DNA of 64,000 nt, taken from positions 1 through 64,000 of the forward strand of contig JANUSC010000386.1 of the NCBI GenBank assembly GCA_025200525.1. The letters are read 5' to 3'. Position 1 is the stretch's first letter. Every line of letters starts with the position of its first letter. Below, in pieces: positions 1 through 12,095 of this stretch. Source of the stretch: Camellia lanceoleosa. Its lineage: Eukaryota; Streptophyta; Magnoliopsida; Ericales; Theaceae. The translations under genes and the position numbers were made by a program. The notes below the pieces were generated by a model. The model saw nothing but the letters and a program-made list of their open reading frames with translations, searched no databases and had not been told where the DNA came from.

Positions 1-1885
1 GTGAAGAATTGGATAGCAAAGGGGTTATCCATTTTCATTTTCTTTATTCAACCCCCTTTGCCATTTATCTGTTAACAAACTTATGTATTTAGGATTTTTT
101 GGATGGTCCATAGGTATTGAATTAGTCTAATGTGTTTGTCCACGTAGAAGTAGCATGGAATGCCTTGGATTGGTTTAAACTTTATGAACAAACTTAGATG
201 GTTCAAATATGTGAGCAGAAATCATGAGCTTTGAAATTTATTGATGCATATGCACCTAGACCTCATCTGACCTACTTATGTTTGAGTTCATGGTTTTTAT
301 ATATGTCATCAGTTCGGCAAACGATAGCGGGAGTGATAGCGTCAGTTAGAACACTTTAAGATTGTCTATATATTAATTTATATAGAATATTTAATTTGTT
401 TATTATTGATAATTCTATATGTGTTTTGTTATTTTTGATCACCATCATCAGTGTTGACTTGGGTTTCTATTTTGCATATCGATTAATAGACTAAATTGAG
501 CTGGTGAACTTAGAGGGAATTATGCATCTAATTAAAATTATCTTTTTATTTATTTATTTATTTATTACCTTGACTAGTGTTGATTTGGGGTTTGTTGAAT
601 TTTATTGGTTGGATTGAAATTGGGTTTCTTTACCTACTCCTCAAAATTCATCAGCAGATTAGGTCGTTTGGGTACACTTTTGTTGCAGTTATGATAAGAG
701 TGGTGTGCTTAGTAAAAATATGTGTGGCAACTCATGTGTTAGTATTACCTGCATCACTGTGTCTTGAGGTATTTCAAAAAAAATTACCACAATTAATTTT
801 CTCAATTAGCACGTAGTTGCATGTAACTTCTTTGAACATGTAGACTTGAGGAAGCAGCTATTAGAAAGAAGTAGATGATGATGAGCTTGGCATTTATGTA
901 AATCAAGCAGTATTGATACTTTTTTATAGTAATTAATGTTGTTATGTTGCTTGAGGTAAAGAAGTGTTAACATGTTACTTTATAAAGATGTGTTTTCTAA
1001 AATGTGTCATCTCTAAATGAGGTAATAATACTTGTTTTTGGTCAGTGAAGGGGATGCATTTGATGAGGGAATTGGAGAAAGACTTGAAGGTGGCTAATGT
1101 CATTTGCATGGTAAGCAGGTGATGGTATTGCAGATAAATGTCTTAACGGTATGACTTCAGCCAAATAAGCAAACTCAAATTTACTTATAACATGGTGAAG
1201 TCATTCAGTTGATTACACAACTGAAGGTTTTTTAATTATCCTACTGTGGTTTGTCATCGTAAGGATGATATTTATTATTTATTAATCAATCAATATGTTA
1301 CATCACAAAGTTATGGCTTTCATCATCGCTGTTCATTTGGTAATGCAGAATGAGAGAAGGCATCTAACCTCATCAATCAATATGTACTTGCTCAATGACT
1401 TGTTCATCTCTTCCAAGCCAGCCCTAGTTGTTATTCCCACTCTTCTTTCTCAAGTATATAAACTATATATAAAACATATTATATAGATTGTGTTTGGTAC
1501 CAAAGATACAAGAGTCTTAACTCCCCTGCTCTAAAATTAATTTAACTCCCCTACTCTGCAACATGCCATTCAGATTGTCATTCTCAGTATGAATTTCAAT
1601 ACAACCATTTAGATAGTGCCTCCATCCTCAGTAGTCAATAGCTTATGGTTTTTAAAAAAATTTAGGTGAAGATGGATGTTATTGATGAATGAAAATATTC
1701 AATAAAGCAATGGAAAAAAGTGGTTCATAATAATGTTTGAGTAAGTCCCTTTCAGTTTTGTTTAAAACCCCAAATCTGCTAATATATATTATTGTTTACT
1801 AACTAATATCTCAATGGCAACCATGTATGAACTTTAACACTACACTTTCTTTCTTTCCCCCTCCCCCTCCCCCCCAAATTTGCAG
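1..1885. other. AT-rich sequence with no recognised gene
   Basis: I find no reading frame with recognisable family motifs here. Short open frames at 577-816 and 1295-1486 have no domain character. Because receptor-kinase exons begin at 1886 on the plus strand, this stretch may be introns or upstream sequence of that broken gene. I could not identify the expected N-terminal exons in it. Confidence 0.4.
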
Positions 1886-2158
1886 TGTGCTTAAAGGTTA
1901 TAGTCTTCCTGGTGTGCTTCCGCCTGAACTGGTGAAGCTTCATTACCTCCAACATATGTGAGGATCTTTCAAATGGTATTGTCATGCTAGATGTTCAAAA
2001 GTTTTAACATTAGTTTCACGTGTGATTCCTAAGATACGAAATGAAAATCTTGGTATACTGAATCTATTTTTGTTGTATCTCATTTGTAGTGATTTGGCTT
2101 ACAATTACCTTGGTGGTACAATTCCAAATGAATGGGCTTCTATGCAATTGAATTTTAT

Positions 2159-2210
<52 letters not shown>

Positions 2211-3550
2211 GTTATAAGTTTCTTCTCATAAAAAATTAAACGTGGAATTTTTATGCAGCTCTGTTCTTGTAAACCGCTTATCAGGGGAAATTCCTATGGG
2301 ACTGGGAAATATTTCCCTCTCACATACTTGTATGTTTTCCAATTTTTGCTTATCAATTTTCTTTCTGAAGAGTAATGTGATAATTGAAGTTTGAAACCAT
2401 TGAGAACTGAAACTGGACCAAGCATGCCTTTTATCTCATTTTATAATTTTTTATTTTTCTTAATCTCAACAACATGGTATATATTTACATCCAAACAATA
2501 GTGGCATCATTTTTGCTCACGCATTTTCAAGAAACTGTAGTAGTGATTTTATTTATTTATTATAAATTTTTTTCTTTTAGCAATCTCAATGGATATTTTG
2601 ATCCAGGAGTCTTGAAGCAAATCAATTTTCTGGCAGTGTTCCTCCTGAACTCGGGAAACTAAGTAACTTGAAAACTTTGTAAGACATGTCATTCCTTGTT
2701 TACTTACACTTACTTCTTGAATCAAATTTGACAAGGATGAAAGAATATCCAACTCATTTGTTTGGCTACATGTTGTTGCAACTTCGTGAGGATTGTCCTC
2801 GAATCGATTGAGTGGAAATCCGCCACCTTCATTTCTGCTAATAAATTTGACTGATTTAAGCTTCTACAATAACTTATATGATTTGCTATATTATTGCAAT
2901 GATGGTGTCGGCTTTTGACACCGATTCTTGCACAATGGATAAATGATAACAACTTCATGCAAGCGATTTCACTCTGATGCAGATCGAAACAACTTACGAG
3001 ATTGTAAGATTCTCGATCTTCAAAAGTGCCTTTTTCGGTTAAAAGCGCGATGATTTTTCCGTTATTTGTATATAACCATTCAATTCTAATTTGTGTCGAT
3101 GAAGAGAAATGGCATGGAAGTGGATTGGAAGGACCCATTCCATCAAACATATCCTTTGAATCAATTAACTGAATTGTGAGTACAAAACATTCTTATAGCA
3201 ACAAAGTAGTTTGATGCGGTTTAATTATTTTGTTGAGTTATTTGATTGATAGCGAAGCGTCTTGTTGATGGAATTGCTCATGTGTGATCATGGTGATCTT
3301 TGACCAGGAGAATCAGTGACATAAATGGGATGGCTCAGGAATTTCCTACTTTGAGCAACACTATAGGGCTAGTAAGATTGTATGTTTGATGATTATATAA
3401 TTTATAATGCTCAATATTTATAGTGTGTATAGGTGAGTTTCATCCTGAGTTTAATTTTATTCATTTTTTTCGTATTTAGGGTTTTGAGAAAGCGCATTTA
3501 CGGTGAAATCCAAATATATTTGGAAAATGATGAATCTGCAAATGTTGTAA
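1886..3550 (+). pseudogene. Leucine-rich-repeat receptor kinase fragment (RFK1/LRR-VIII type), decayed
   Basis: Several short exons each encode about one leucine-rich repeat, the arrangement known for LRR-VIII receptor kinases such as RFK1. The best pieces are 1886-1957 (LKGYSLPGVLPPELVKL), 2090-2158 (DLAYNYLGGTIPNEWASM), 2259-2329 (SVLVNRLSGEIPMGLGNI), about 2607-2678 (SLEANQFSGSVPPELGKL) and about 2790-2870 (LSSNRLSGNPPPSFLLLINL). The first four are close to the 72-base LRR exon size with GT-AG borders. Later pieces match SGLEGPIPSNIS (about 3118-3160) and RISDINGMAQEFPTLSN (from about 3309), and a last weak piece lies at 3481-3550. There is a one-base frameshift just after SGLEGPIPSNIS, and the joint between the third and fourth exons is out of register. 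No malectin-like domain, transmembrane segment or kinase domain follows. I call it a truncated pseudogene. The family assignment is from motif recognition, not a search. Confidence 0.72.
2164..2209. repeat. (CT)23 microsatellite
   Basis: An uninterrupted CT dinucleotide run lies in the intron between two LRR exons. It starts a few bases after the splice donor at 2159. Confidence 0.97.
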
Positions 3551-4099
3551 GTAAAGCATGTTAAGCTTTGGTGAATGATTTTATTTGACCTTGATGTTTT
3601 CATCAATGTATAATTGATTACGACCAAAGCGATTTAATTTTCCATCTTGTTATTGTTATTGTTAGTTTTTTTCATTGTCAAGGCTAAAGGACAAATCTGA
3701 CTCATTTATATGACAATGCTTATTGAATTTGGTCACAAAATGTATATAATTTTTTATCATCATGCGGTGGATTACATGGTTTACCTTGTTGACGTCGACA
3801 AAGAGAGATTTGCAGAGGCCAAAAAGCTGAATGCCCTACAAAAAGAACAACAATACTCAACCTTGTTAACACGGATGTTCTTTTTTTGAAATTGATCTTT
3901 GATTATTATGTTAAATTTTTGTTGGAATGAATTGTTTTTTGTTTTTTGGGGTTTAGAATAGGGTTTTGTGAATTGTTCCTTGTTTTTGGAATCAATGTTG
4001 CTGCTGCTGAGTTATGTGTTGAAACTTGGATATAGAAAATTTTATAATAAGACCTGTTTTGATTATGAATCGTCGTGTTTTGATTATGAATTCGCTAAA
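3551..4099. other. Spacer, nothing recognised
   Basis: AT-rich sequence after the last LRR-like exon. I see no kinase-domain motifs and no other coding signal before the CACTA-like element begins. Confidence 0.4.
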
Positions 4100-4694
4100 T
4101 ATTACAAGTGTATTGTTTTCCTACTTTGGCGACCAATTTATTAGTCGCGGCATCCAAAATAAATTTCTTTCGCAAAAAATGATAATTGCCGACCAAGAGT
4201 TTTGGTCGCAAAAAATACATCTATTGCCGACCAAAACAGCTCTTGGTCGTGGAAACTCACTTTTGTCGACCAAAAGTTTTGGTCGCGAAAAGTAACAAAT
4301 GGCGACCAAATTTTTTGGTCGCGAAATGTGATAATTGGCGACCAAAAAATTTGATCGCGAAATGTGATAATTGGCGACCAAACTTTTTGGTCGCGAAATG
4401 TGACAATTTGCGACTAAGAAATTTGGTCGGGATACCATCACTTTTCGCGACCAAAGTGGGTTAACGACAAAATAAATTAGTTGCGGTAATTAAATATTTA
4501 GCGACCAAAAATTTAGTCGGCAAATCCAACTTGTGCCGACCAACCAAAATTTTGATCGCGAATTACTTTTGTCGACCCTCAATTGGCGACCAAAGTAGCG
4601 ACCAAAAAAATTGGTCGCGGATAACTTTTGCCGACCAAAAATTGACTTTTAGCGACCAATTTTTTTGTTGCCAAAAGTGTTAATTCTTGTAGTG
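4100..4694. mobile_element. Short non-autonomous CACTA-family element
   Basis: The right end reads CACTACAAGAATT when reverse-complemented, the canonical CACTA terminus. The left end is TATTACAAG, which differs from CACTACAAG only by two C-to-T changes. The interior is almost entirely short palindromic units of the form GCGACCAAA-n-TTTGGTCGC, the kind of subterminal repeat bound by CACTA transposases. The same motif recurs at both ends of the large CACTA element at 35860-44591, so the two are probably related. Flanking triplets are AAA and AAT, an imperfect three-base duplication. There is no coding capacity; open frames across it are translations of the palindromes. Confidence 0.72.
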
Positions 4695-5124
4695 AATATT
4701 TGGAACCTTTTGAGATTTTGATTAAAAGTCTTATTCAGATTGATAAACTTAACTATGATTAATTGGGCCTTAACTACACTAATTGAGTTATTTGAAAATT
4801 ATGATTAATTAAGTTGTGTGTTAATTAGAATTAATTAAAATTAAGTGTGGTTTAATTAAGCTAATGTGTAATTAACAAATTAAGTTAATCTCATTCATTT
4901 GAATTTAATCAAGAAGGGTTAAGAACCTTCTAGTTCTGTTGAGCTGGAGCTTTGTGTGCACGTCTGTGGTGTCAAGAAGTGAGTGTGCGTGTCATTGTGT
5001 AATGTGCTGAGGACTCCTTTAAGTCAAAAGACGTCGGTTACACTCATTTGTTATGTGCTGGAACTTAGAGAACGAGAGAGAGAGAGAGAGATCAAAAAAT
5101 TCAGGATTTAGTTTTTAGTATTTA

Positions 5125-5267
5125 CAGAGTGTTGAGAATGATTTTAATAAGTATATTTTTTGATTTTTTATGAATAAATTGTATAAAAACGTAACGATGT
5201 AATGTGACCTAAAAAAGATTTTTTTTTTTTTTAAAGTACAATTTTATAAGGAATGCCAAATAGTGTC
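5125..5267. mobile_element. Tourist-like (PIF/Harbinger) MITE, copy 1
   Basis: Imperfect terminal inverted repeats lie between TTA on the left (5122-5124) and TTA on the right (5268-5270), the three-base duplication typical of PIF/Harbinger elements. The interior shares a TAATGTGACC block and an ATTTTTTGATTTTTTATGA-like block with elements at 7462-7639 and 32071-32226. It has no coding capacity. The terminal repeats are weak, so the ends are uncertain by a few bases. Confidence 0.5.
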
Positions 5268-7461
5268 TTAATTTTTTATTTCCAATTTTTAACTTTATCA
5301 AAAACCAGATATATCATCATATTAATTACCTTACACCATCTAAAATAAGAACCAAGTTGAATAATAATCTTCATTTGAATTGATTAGTACTCACATAAAT
5401 CTAAATGTGACCATATGCAATTTAAATTTTTGAACCTCCAACTTAAGAAAATTTGCATGATAAAGACCACCTAAACAACATGTCACCTTAATTTCTCTAA
5501 ACTGTAGGTATGAATCGTTAAAAAAAAATAAAAATAAATAAATAAAATTATACCTCAAAATTTCAAAATTTTTAATTCTTTATTGACACAATTCATAATA
5601 CCATGGTGAGAGTCTAAATAAATGGCAACCATATAATCTAACCTATTGAAACATGACAAAACCGAAACATGAGCATGATGATTTCTCCAAAACGGAAGCG
5701 CAATTTATTTTATTTTATTTTTATTAAGTCGTTGCCACGTATGGCGAGCAAAATATGCAACAAGTTTATTAATTAAAAATAAATGAAGAAAGTAAAAAAA
5801 AAAATCTAATCTACTACCATTATAAAAAGTGTGAAAATACTTGTCATATTTTGTAAATATTTTTTTTTAAAAATTTTAATTTTATCCTATTAAATCTATT
5901 GTATTTTTTAAAAGTCATAAAGGATTGTATATAAATCAATTATCTCTTTATTTTTGAAATTGAATACTCAAAAATGATATATCTATTTTCAAGAGTTCTA
6001 TATAAATATAAATAAACCGTCTTCCTTCTTATTAAAAAAACAAAAATCTCTATTTTTTACATTGATGATGATTGAAGAACAAAAAATAATTAATCTTTTT
6101 TATTTATTATGTCTACTTCTATGCTGATATACATTACATTTACAATAGTTTATCATGAATCAAATCATTGTGAATAATTTTGATTGAATTTTAAAATTGT
6201 ATGTATTTGTTTGAATTTAGACAGAGGAAAGTCCATACGCTTTTAAAACAAAAATTTGTACTGCATCTCAAAATTTTATAGGTTATCTTCTTACACTTTT
6301 TTTTGTTGAAATTATATTTTATGAATTGTAATATTTTACATACTACTTTTATAATCAAGCTATGATGTCAAAATTCTAAACAAGGGCCACTTTCGTTGGT
6401 TTTATTTTTTAAATTTGTTTTTAAATTTTTGATTTTTCATATTTTCTCAATTTTTGTGATTAATGATATTTAATTTTTTTCATATTTTATATTTAAATTA
6501 TACTTTTACATGAAAAATCTAATATCTAATAATCTAATTAAAAATTAAAATATTGGTAAAAAAATTTATAAATTTAAACATGTACTGCTTTTTTATTATT
6601 ATATTTTGTTGTTGTTGTTATTATTATTATTATTATTATTGTTATTATTTAATATTAATAAAAAAATTTCAAAAAGAATACACAACAAATTATTTTTAAG
6701 TGTTTTAGATTAAGTGAATTTAAATATAAAAAATAAAAATAAAAAATACAATCTAAAAAGAAAATAAAAAGATTATTTAAAAAAAGTGTCAGACACACAA
6801 ACACACACAAATAAAAAATAAATTTAAAAAAAAAACCAAAATATTCAAAATATAAGTTTAAAAAACAAACCAAATCAAACACTATAAATTTCTTTTTTTT
6901 TTAAATCTTTCTTCACTAATCTATAATTTCACACAAAGTATTCACAAATTTTAATTTTTATGTGAATTTAATAATCTAATTTAAAAATAGTACATACATA
7001 AAAATATAATACTAAACATCTACATTATGACTAGCTATTTAATTTTGAATAATTAGTTTCTTATTATTACCTATATTATACAAAAAATTTCAAATATTAC
7101 TTTTGAGATAATTTATATTTGTCAATATCTATATATATATAAAATATAAACGTAAATTTATATATATTTTTAGATTCATGCATTATAAATTTATAATACT
7201 ATATTATCCTAGAATACTTTATAATATTAACAATTGATAAAAACACCTCACGTGTCACGTCAAACACACGTATCCAACTGCTAATATTCATACAAATGAG
7301 AAAGTCAAGCTCCATGTAATGAATTGTGAAAGTCATTCATTTGTACAGTTCTCAATGATCCGAGATAGAAAAAGGTTTACCGATTCACATGTCGTCATTG
7401 TCTTATATTTTTCATTTGTTTGCCAAGATCTAATACTAGTTGCGGGATTTTAATAATCTAA

Positions 7462-7639
7462 GAGGTGATTTGAGATATTTTAAATAAATTTATTTTTTGA
7501 TTTTTTATAAAAATATGTATAGAAAAGTAGAAAAAGTAGATAGAAAAGTAAAGATGAGATATTGATTAATGTGACCCAAATAAATATATGTATGCACATA
7601 AAAAAAAGTAACCTCTTTTAGTATATGCCAAACAAGCAC
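7462..7639. mobile_element. Tourist-like (PIF/Harbinger) MITE, copy 2
   Basis: The element is flanked by TAA on both sides (7459-7461 and 7640-7642). The termini GAGGTGATTTGAGATA and, reverse-complemented, GTGCTTGTTTGGCATA pair imperfectly. The interior has TAATGTGACCC and a GATTTTTTATAAAAATATG block shared with the copies at 5125 and 32071. It is non-coding. Confidence 0.55.
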
Positions 7640-8787
7640 TAAATCTAAAGATTTTAAATCAAATGAATAAAAGAAAAAATAATAGTTGCGTTAGCATTCA
7701 CAAAGGTAATTTAAGCTGTAGATTATTATGTGATTGTTGTCTCTCACTTTAGAATCCTACTCCCCTTAACCATATATTTATAAATTCTCAATTTTATACA
7801 GATCATCATAAATAAATATAATTGCAAGTGGGTCTATATTGCTGTCTCTATATATATGGTTCAAGCCATACTCATTCTAGTGCACATAATATGACCAAAA
7901 TATATGTTATATGTTATTAGAGACGTGTTTATGACCGAGTCATGTTTTTATCTGGAGTACAATTTAATGAGTCTAACTAACATCAATCATAGTTTATTAA
8001 ACAATATACGATATTTAATTATTTGACCTATATAGGCCCACATACAAATATATATATATATATATATATTACAGTATATTGTATAAAACTTCTCATTCAT
8101 TAATAAAAAAATTTCTTTGCCAATTTAAAATAATAATAATAATTTGTATATAATTAAAAAAAAAAATGAGTTATAACCAAACACTACATAAGATATAACT
8201 AAAATAATGTCATAACCAAGATCACAATAAGTCATACATAACCAATTAACAACTAACACTCTAATAAGTCATAATCTTTTTCTACTTCTTGTTTTTTTTT
8301 TTTTTTTAATGTCAAAAATAGAATATTATTATGTTAGTAAAATTATGTTACAAGTTAAAAGAAGTCGCCATTGATCCATCAATTCACACCCCAAACTCAA
8401 TAAGTTATAATCAAAAATTACAAAAGTTATATATATGATACACACCTCAACCACATATATAATATTCCATATTGTGCAGTGATTTTGTTGTTTGAAAACA
8501 TTTTTGGGTCCCTCACAGACGACAAGCTGGCTGTTTTATTCCCGGCGTAGACGTTAAAGCATTCTCCTTTTATGTCTTTTTTGACTTGTTCTCCTTTAGG
8601 GAAAATAAAAATTCATTGAATGGCGTGCCTGGTGTGTTTTCGCTTATTCACGGCTCATTTTGTATGCTATATTGAGACATCATAATATCAACATAAATGA
8701 GAAAAACATTTCTCATAGTTGTGATGAAAGATATCCATGGGAGCTCTGCCCCTTGTGGGAGTTGATACCAGCCTATGATTCAAATCA

Positions 8788-9015
8788 TTCATATGTCAAG
8801 ATACGTTAGATAAATCATTAAAGAAAAAAAATTAAGTTAATTGAATATTTGTAATTATATAACAATATCACATTTGTTTTGAAAACAATAAACTGTAAGC
8901 ATAATTTTGATAATAAATTATATATTTTTAATGTCTTTATAATGTCGTTACGTCTGTCTGATTAACTTAATTTTTTTGTATAGATACTTTACTTGACAAA
9001 CCTTACAATATGAAC
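8788..9015. repeat. Inverted-repeat (foldback) element
   Basis: Arms of about 50 bases are imperfectly inverted. Their most similar part is AAAAAAATTAAGTTAAT near 8826 and its complement near 8961. The outer parts (ATTCATATGTCAAG on the left; TTCATATTGTAAGG reverse-complemented on the right) also agree. No target duplication was resolved. It is probably a small decayed MITE. Confidence 0.4.
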
Positions 9016-10077
9016 AGTTTAAATTATCAAAATAGTACCGATATCGACCCCAGGAGGAGGGCATAGCATTACACCATTCCCATACCATTGAATGTTGAAT
9101 TTTTTATTTTTGTTTTTATTATTATTATTTTTTTGGTAGTATATATATAGATTGTTTTGAAAGTTTTTGAGTTACCAGAAATTAAACCCACTGAAATTAA
9201 AAAGTATATAAAAATATATTTATGGGTTTCACAAATTGACCCCAATGAAATAAAACAAAACACACAGAAATAGACTTTTTGAATCTTATAAATTGATTTA
9301 CGGAAATTGAATATCTTATACATTTAAAATTATATTTAATTTAATCAATAGTTAGTATTTATTAATGGTATATATGTAGTGAAATTTGTCATATATTGAT
9401 ACTTGAAAAATCATTTACATTTTGTTTGGAACTTTTTGGAGTTTTTTCGTTTTACTTATTTATTATTTTTTTGTTAATGTTTGATAACATAAATAATGAG
9501 ATTATCATATAGCGATTTCTGAAAATGAAAACTCGCTAAGGACAATTGTAAAATGTATGAATTTTGCTTTATTTTTGTTAAAAATAATAGTATTTATGCC
9601 TTAATTTTTGTTTTTATATGTAATTTGACAAGTTTAATTATTTTTGTCAATCTGGTTGGAAATATAAAATTCAAGTATATTGTGTGAAGTTGATTTTAAT
9701 AGGTTATGTATGTCTACAAATTTTAAATTATGTTATTGATGATAATTTATTTAATGAACCCACTAGACAAAATTCCTAATTATGCCAGTGGATATTCATC
9801 ACACATTTAATAGCTATAAAATAGATATTAAATATGTAAATTTATCATTATTTTTATTCATTGAGTTAATATTTTTACAATTGTTATATAATATAATAAA
9901 AATATTCCATCACAACTATATGTAATGTAGAGAATCTCAACCTGTAAAAAAGTATGCCAAAAACACTTTTTGTTAGTCTTACCAATTGAGAAAATTTTAG
10001 GCGCAAGTTTCTCTCCAATCTATAGAGTGGATGGGATGGTATTGTTAGGTCGGTAGGATTCATCACAAATCACATTT

Positions 10078-10240
10078 TAATAATCTGAATCATTCAATAT
10101 GTAGAGTTCATCAAGTATTTCATCCCTGTAAAAAATCACGTTAATCGGATATTGATAACCCCTCCAATCAACGTAATTTTTTTTTACAGAGACAAAGTAT
10201 TCGACGAGTTCTATACATTAAACAATTCGGATCACTGAAA
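10078..10240. repeat. Foldback element with about 75-base arms
   Basis: The left arm (TAATCTGAATCATTCAATATG ... CCCTGTAAAAAATCACGTTA) and the reverse complement of the right arm (GATCCGAATTGTTTAATGTA ... CTCTGTAAAAAAAAATTACG) match along nearly their whole length, with a spacer of roughly 20 bases. The transcript would form one long hairpin. It is non-coding. Confidence 0.6.
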
Positions 10241-10390
10241 TACAATGCATAGTAGACTCTACGGATCCAACAACACTGTCTACTCTACTTTGTGGACTAG
10301 AGAGGACCCTACTACAAGTTTTAAATGAGAAATCATACACAATACGCGATATAGTAATTAAAAATTGAGAGAATAATAACACATTATTGA

Positions 10391-10819
10391 TGGGTAAATT
10401 ACATTTTACCCTCTTTATGTTTGGTTACCTTCTTATTTTGGCCCTTAAAATTTATTTTTTTCCTACTTTGACCCTTTATGTTTTATTTTTATTTTATTTT
10501 ATTTTTCAATTTACACCTAAAACTAACTTTTGTTCGAAATTAGACAGAAAATGCCACAATAACTGTCACATATCATAAAAAATATATTATTATTTTAAAA
10601 TTTAAGTTTATGTCAAAAGTATGAGTTATATATAGTAAAATATTTTTTATGCTATGTGACTGTCAATGTGTTATTTTTTGTCTAGTTATTAACAGAAATT
10701 AATACTAAGGATAAAGTAGGAAAAACTTGAAATATGAAGGGCAAAAATAAAGGAAAAAAAATTTAAAGGCCAAAGTGAGAAAGTGACCACATATAAAGGG
10801 ACAAAGTGTAATTCACCCA
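10391..10819. mobile_element. MITE with about 30-base terminal inverted repeats
   Basis: The left end TGGGTAAATTACATTTTACC and the right end reverse-complemented, TGGGTGAATTACACTTTGTC, are clearly inverted copies. The similarity continues into the CCTTTATATG-like sequence that follows. Flanks TTATTGA and TTATTAA look like a 7-8 base target duplication. It has no transposase. The superfamily is not settled; Mutator or hAT would fit the duplication length. Confidence 0.6.
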
Positions 10820-10867
10820 TTATTAATTTAATATTAAATTATCAGTCACCAAAAATTGGCCTTTTTA

Positions 10868-10928
10868 GGCTCCATTTGGGAAGAGAGGTTTGGAGCTTTT
10901 TTGGCTAAAATAGTCACAAAAAATAAAA
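10868..10928. mobile_element. Left part of a small inverted-repeat element split by the MULE
   Basis: GGCTCCATTTGGGAA at 10868 is inverted relative to TTCCCAAACGAAGCC ending at 19767. AGGCTAAAATAG-like blocks near both inner ends also correspond. The MULE lies between them, with its own target duplication exactly at the joint. So about 250 bases of an older MITE appear to be the insertion target. Three-base flanks are TTA and AAA, not a clean duplication. Confidence 0.45.
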
Positions 10929-12095
10929 GGGAAACTGACCCAAAGGTCCAAGCCCAACATATCCTACCCCGTTTAAGCCCAAAACAATTTTAATACTCCA
11001 TTAAGTCCTCAAATTAACAATAAGACAAAAATACCCACAATACATCATCCAATTTACACGCGCGCAACCATCACCCACGTCCCAAAAATCTCAGATGAAT
11101 AAGACGTTGTCACGTCTCCGCCGCTCGAAATCGACTCCTCGGTCCTCCATCTCTCTTCCGCTCAACTCCATCGCCTCAAAACCCTAACCCTAACCAAACG
11201 AATAGCTTCATCTTCATCACCCACAATCATCTCACCGATCAATACACTATCACATCTCCGCCGCCGAAATCGCATTCTCAATCCTCCATCTCCTCCGCTC
11301 GATTCCATTCCCTCAAACCCTACCCTAACCACAAAACCAAACCGTTCATCTTCAACACAACACCAAGCCGTTCAGATTCTCCAATCGCGACTCTCAACAA
11401 CACGAAGAACCATCACCACCGTGAAGACATTTCTTAGTTCTGCCTTCAAATTCACAAAAATGGGGAAAAAAGTAACATCTCTCTTCACCTATTCACTATT
11501 TTTCATTCACATTTGTACATATTTCTTATATACACATTTTACATACTTCAAAATGTATAAACCCTCTTTATATATAATCCCTGCTTTCAAACATTATACT
11601 CCTGCTTTCAACATCCTAAAACACTTTTTCTACACATAAATCCCTATTTTCACACATTCAACACCTTATTCTTATTCTTGTTGTTCAATATTGGCGTCTC
11701 TTATTCTTATTTTTGAATTTTTAATCTTCTCATTGTTATTGTTGCTTTTACAAAAACAAAGGGTCACATTATTGCTCATACTATTTATAAACTGCAAGAT
11801 CATAGTGTTTCATTTCACCACTACACAAATAACATATGTCAATTTATTCAAGCGCAAATGAAATCAAAATTACACGCTTTAACCACTACTCAAAACAAGT
11901 AGATAACTTATTATAAAGTGCAAATCAAATCACAAATTATATGATTTAAATCATACCAACAAAATACATATAACTTCATATGAAACCGCATATAAAACTT
12001 CAAAATTATACGCTTTGTCACTATATTACTCATACCGTCTTGTCGCTTTCATTTTTTGAAAATTTGTTGGAAGATATTGGAAGAAACAAACCCAT
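10929..12095. other. MULE left end and leader region with a tandem duplication
   Basis: The stretch between the left terminus and the protease gene has no recognisable protein. It includes a 140-base tandem duplication (see 11111-11360) and short GCGCAAATTATACGC-like inverted motifs around 11850-12020. It probably contains the promoter and leader of the protease gene. Confidence 0.45.
11111..11360. repeat. Two-copy tandem duplication, period about 140 bases
   Basis: CACGTCTCCGCCGCTCGAAA at 11111 and CACATCTCCGCCGCCGAAAT at 11251 begin two diverged copies. Each continues through TCCTCCATCTC, CTCAAACCCTA and TTCATCTTCA blocks. CCCTAACCCTAACC in the first copy is only two telomere-like units and is not evidence of a telomere. 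The composition resembles a CT-rich plant 5' leader. Confidence 0.7.

Larger units (their letters stand above)
4695..10390. other. AT-rich intergenic spacer with small inverted-repeat elements and microsatellites
   Basis: Apart from the small elements listed separately, this stretch holds only AT-rich sequence and simple repeats, such as a (GA) run near 5071, a (TTA) run near 6615-6650 and (AT) near 8047-8070. No open frame looks like protein; those at 6655-6882 and 9069-9323 are Phe/Leu/Tyr-rich translations of AT-rich DNA. Confidence 0.6.

Noticed and set aside
4121..4464. Open frames with repeated RPKxLVA peptides
   Set aside because: They are translations of the GCGACCAAA palindrome array.
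11178..11192. Telomere repeat (CCCTAAA-like)
   Set aside because: Only two degenerate units in a CT-rich leader; too short to be an interstitial telomere.
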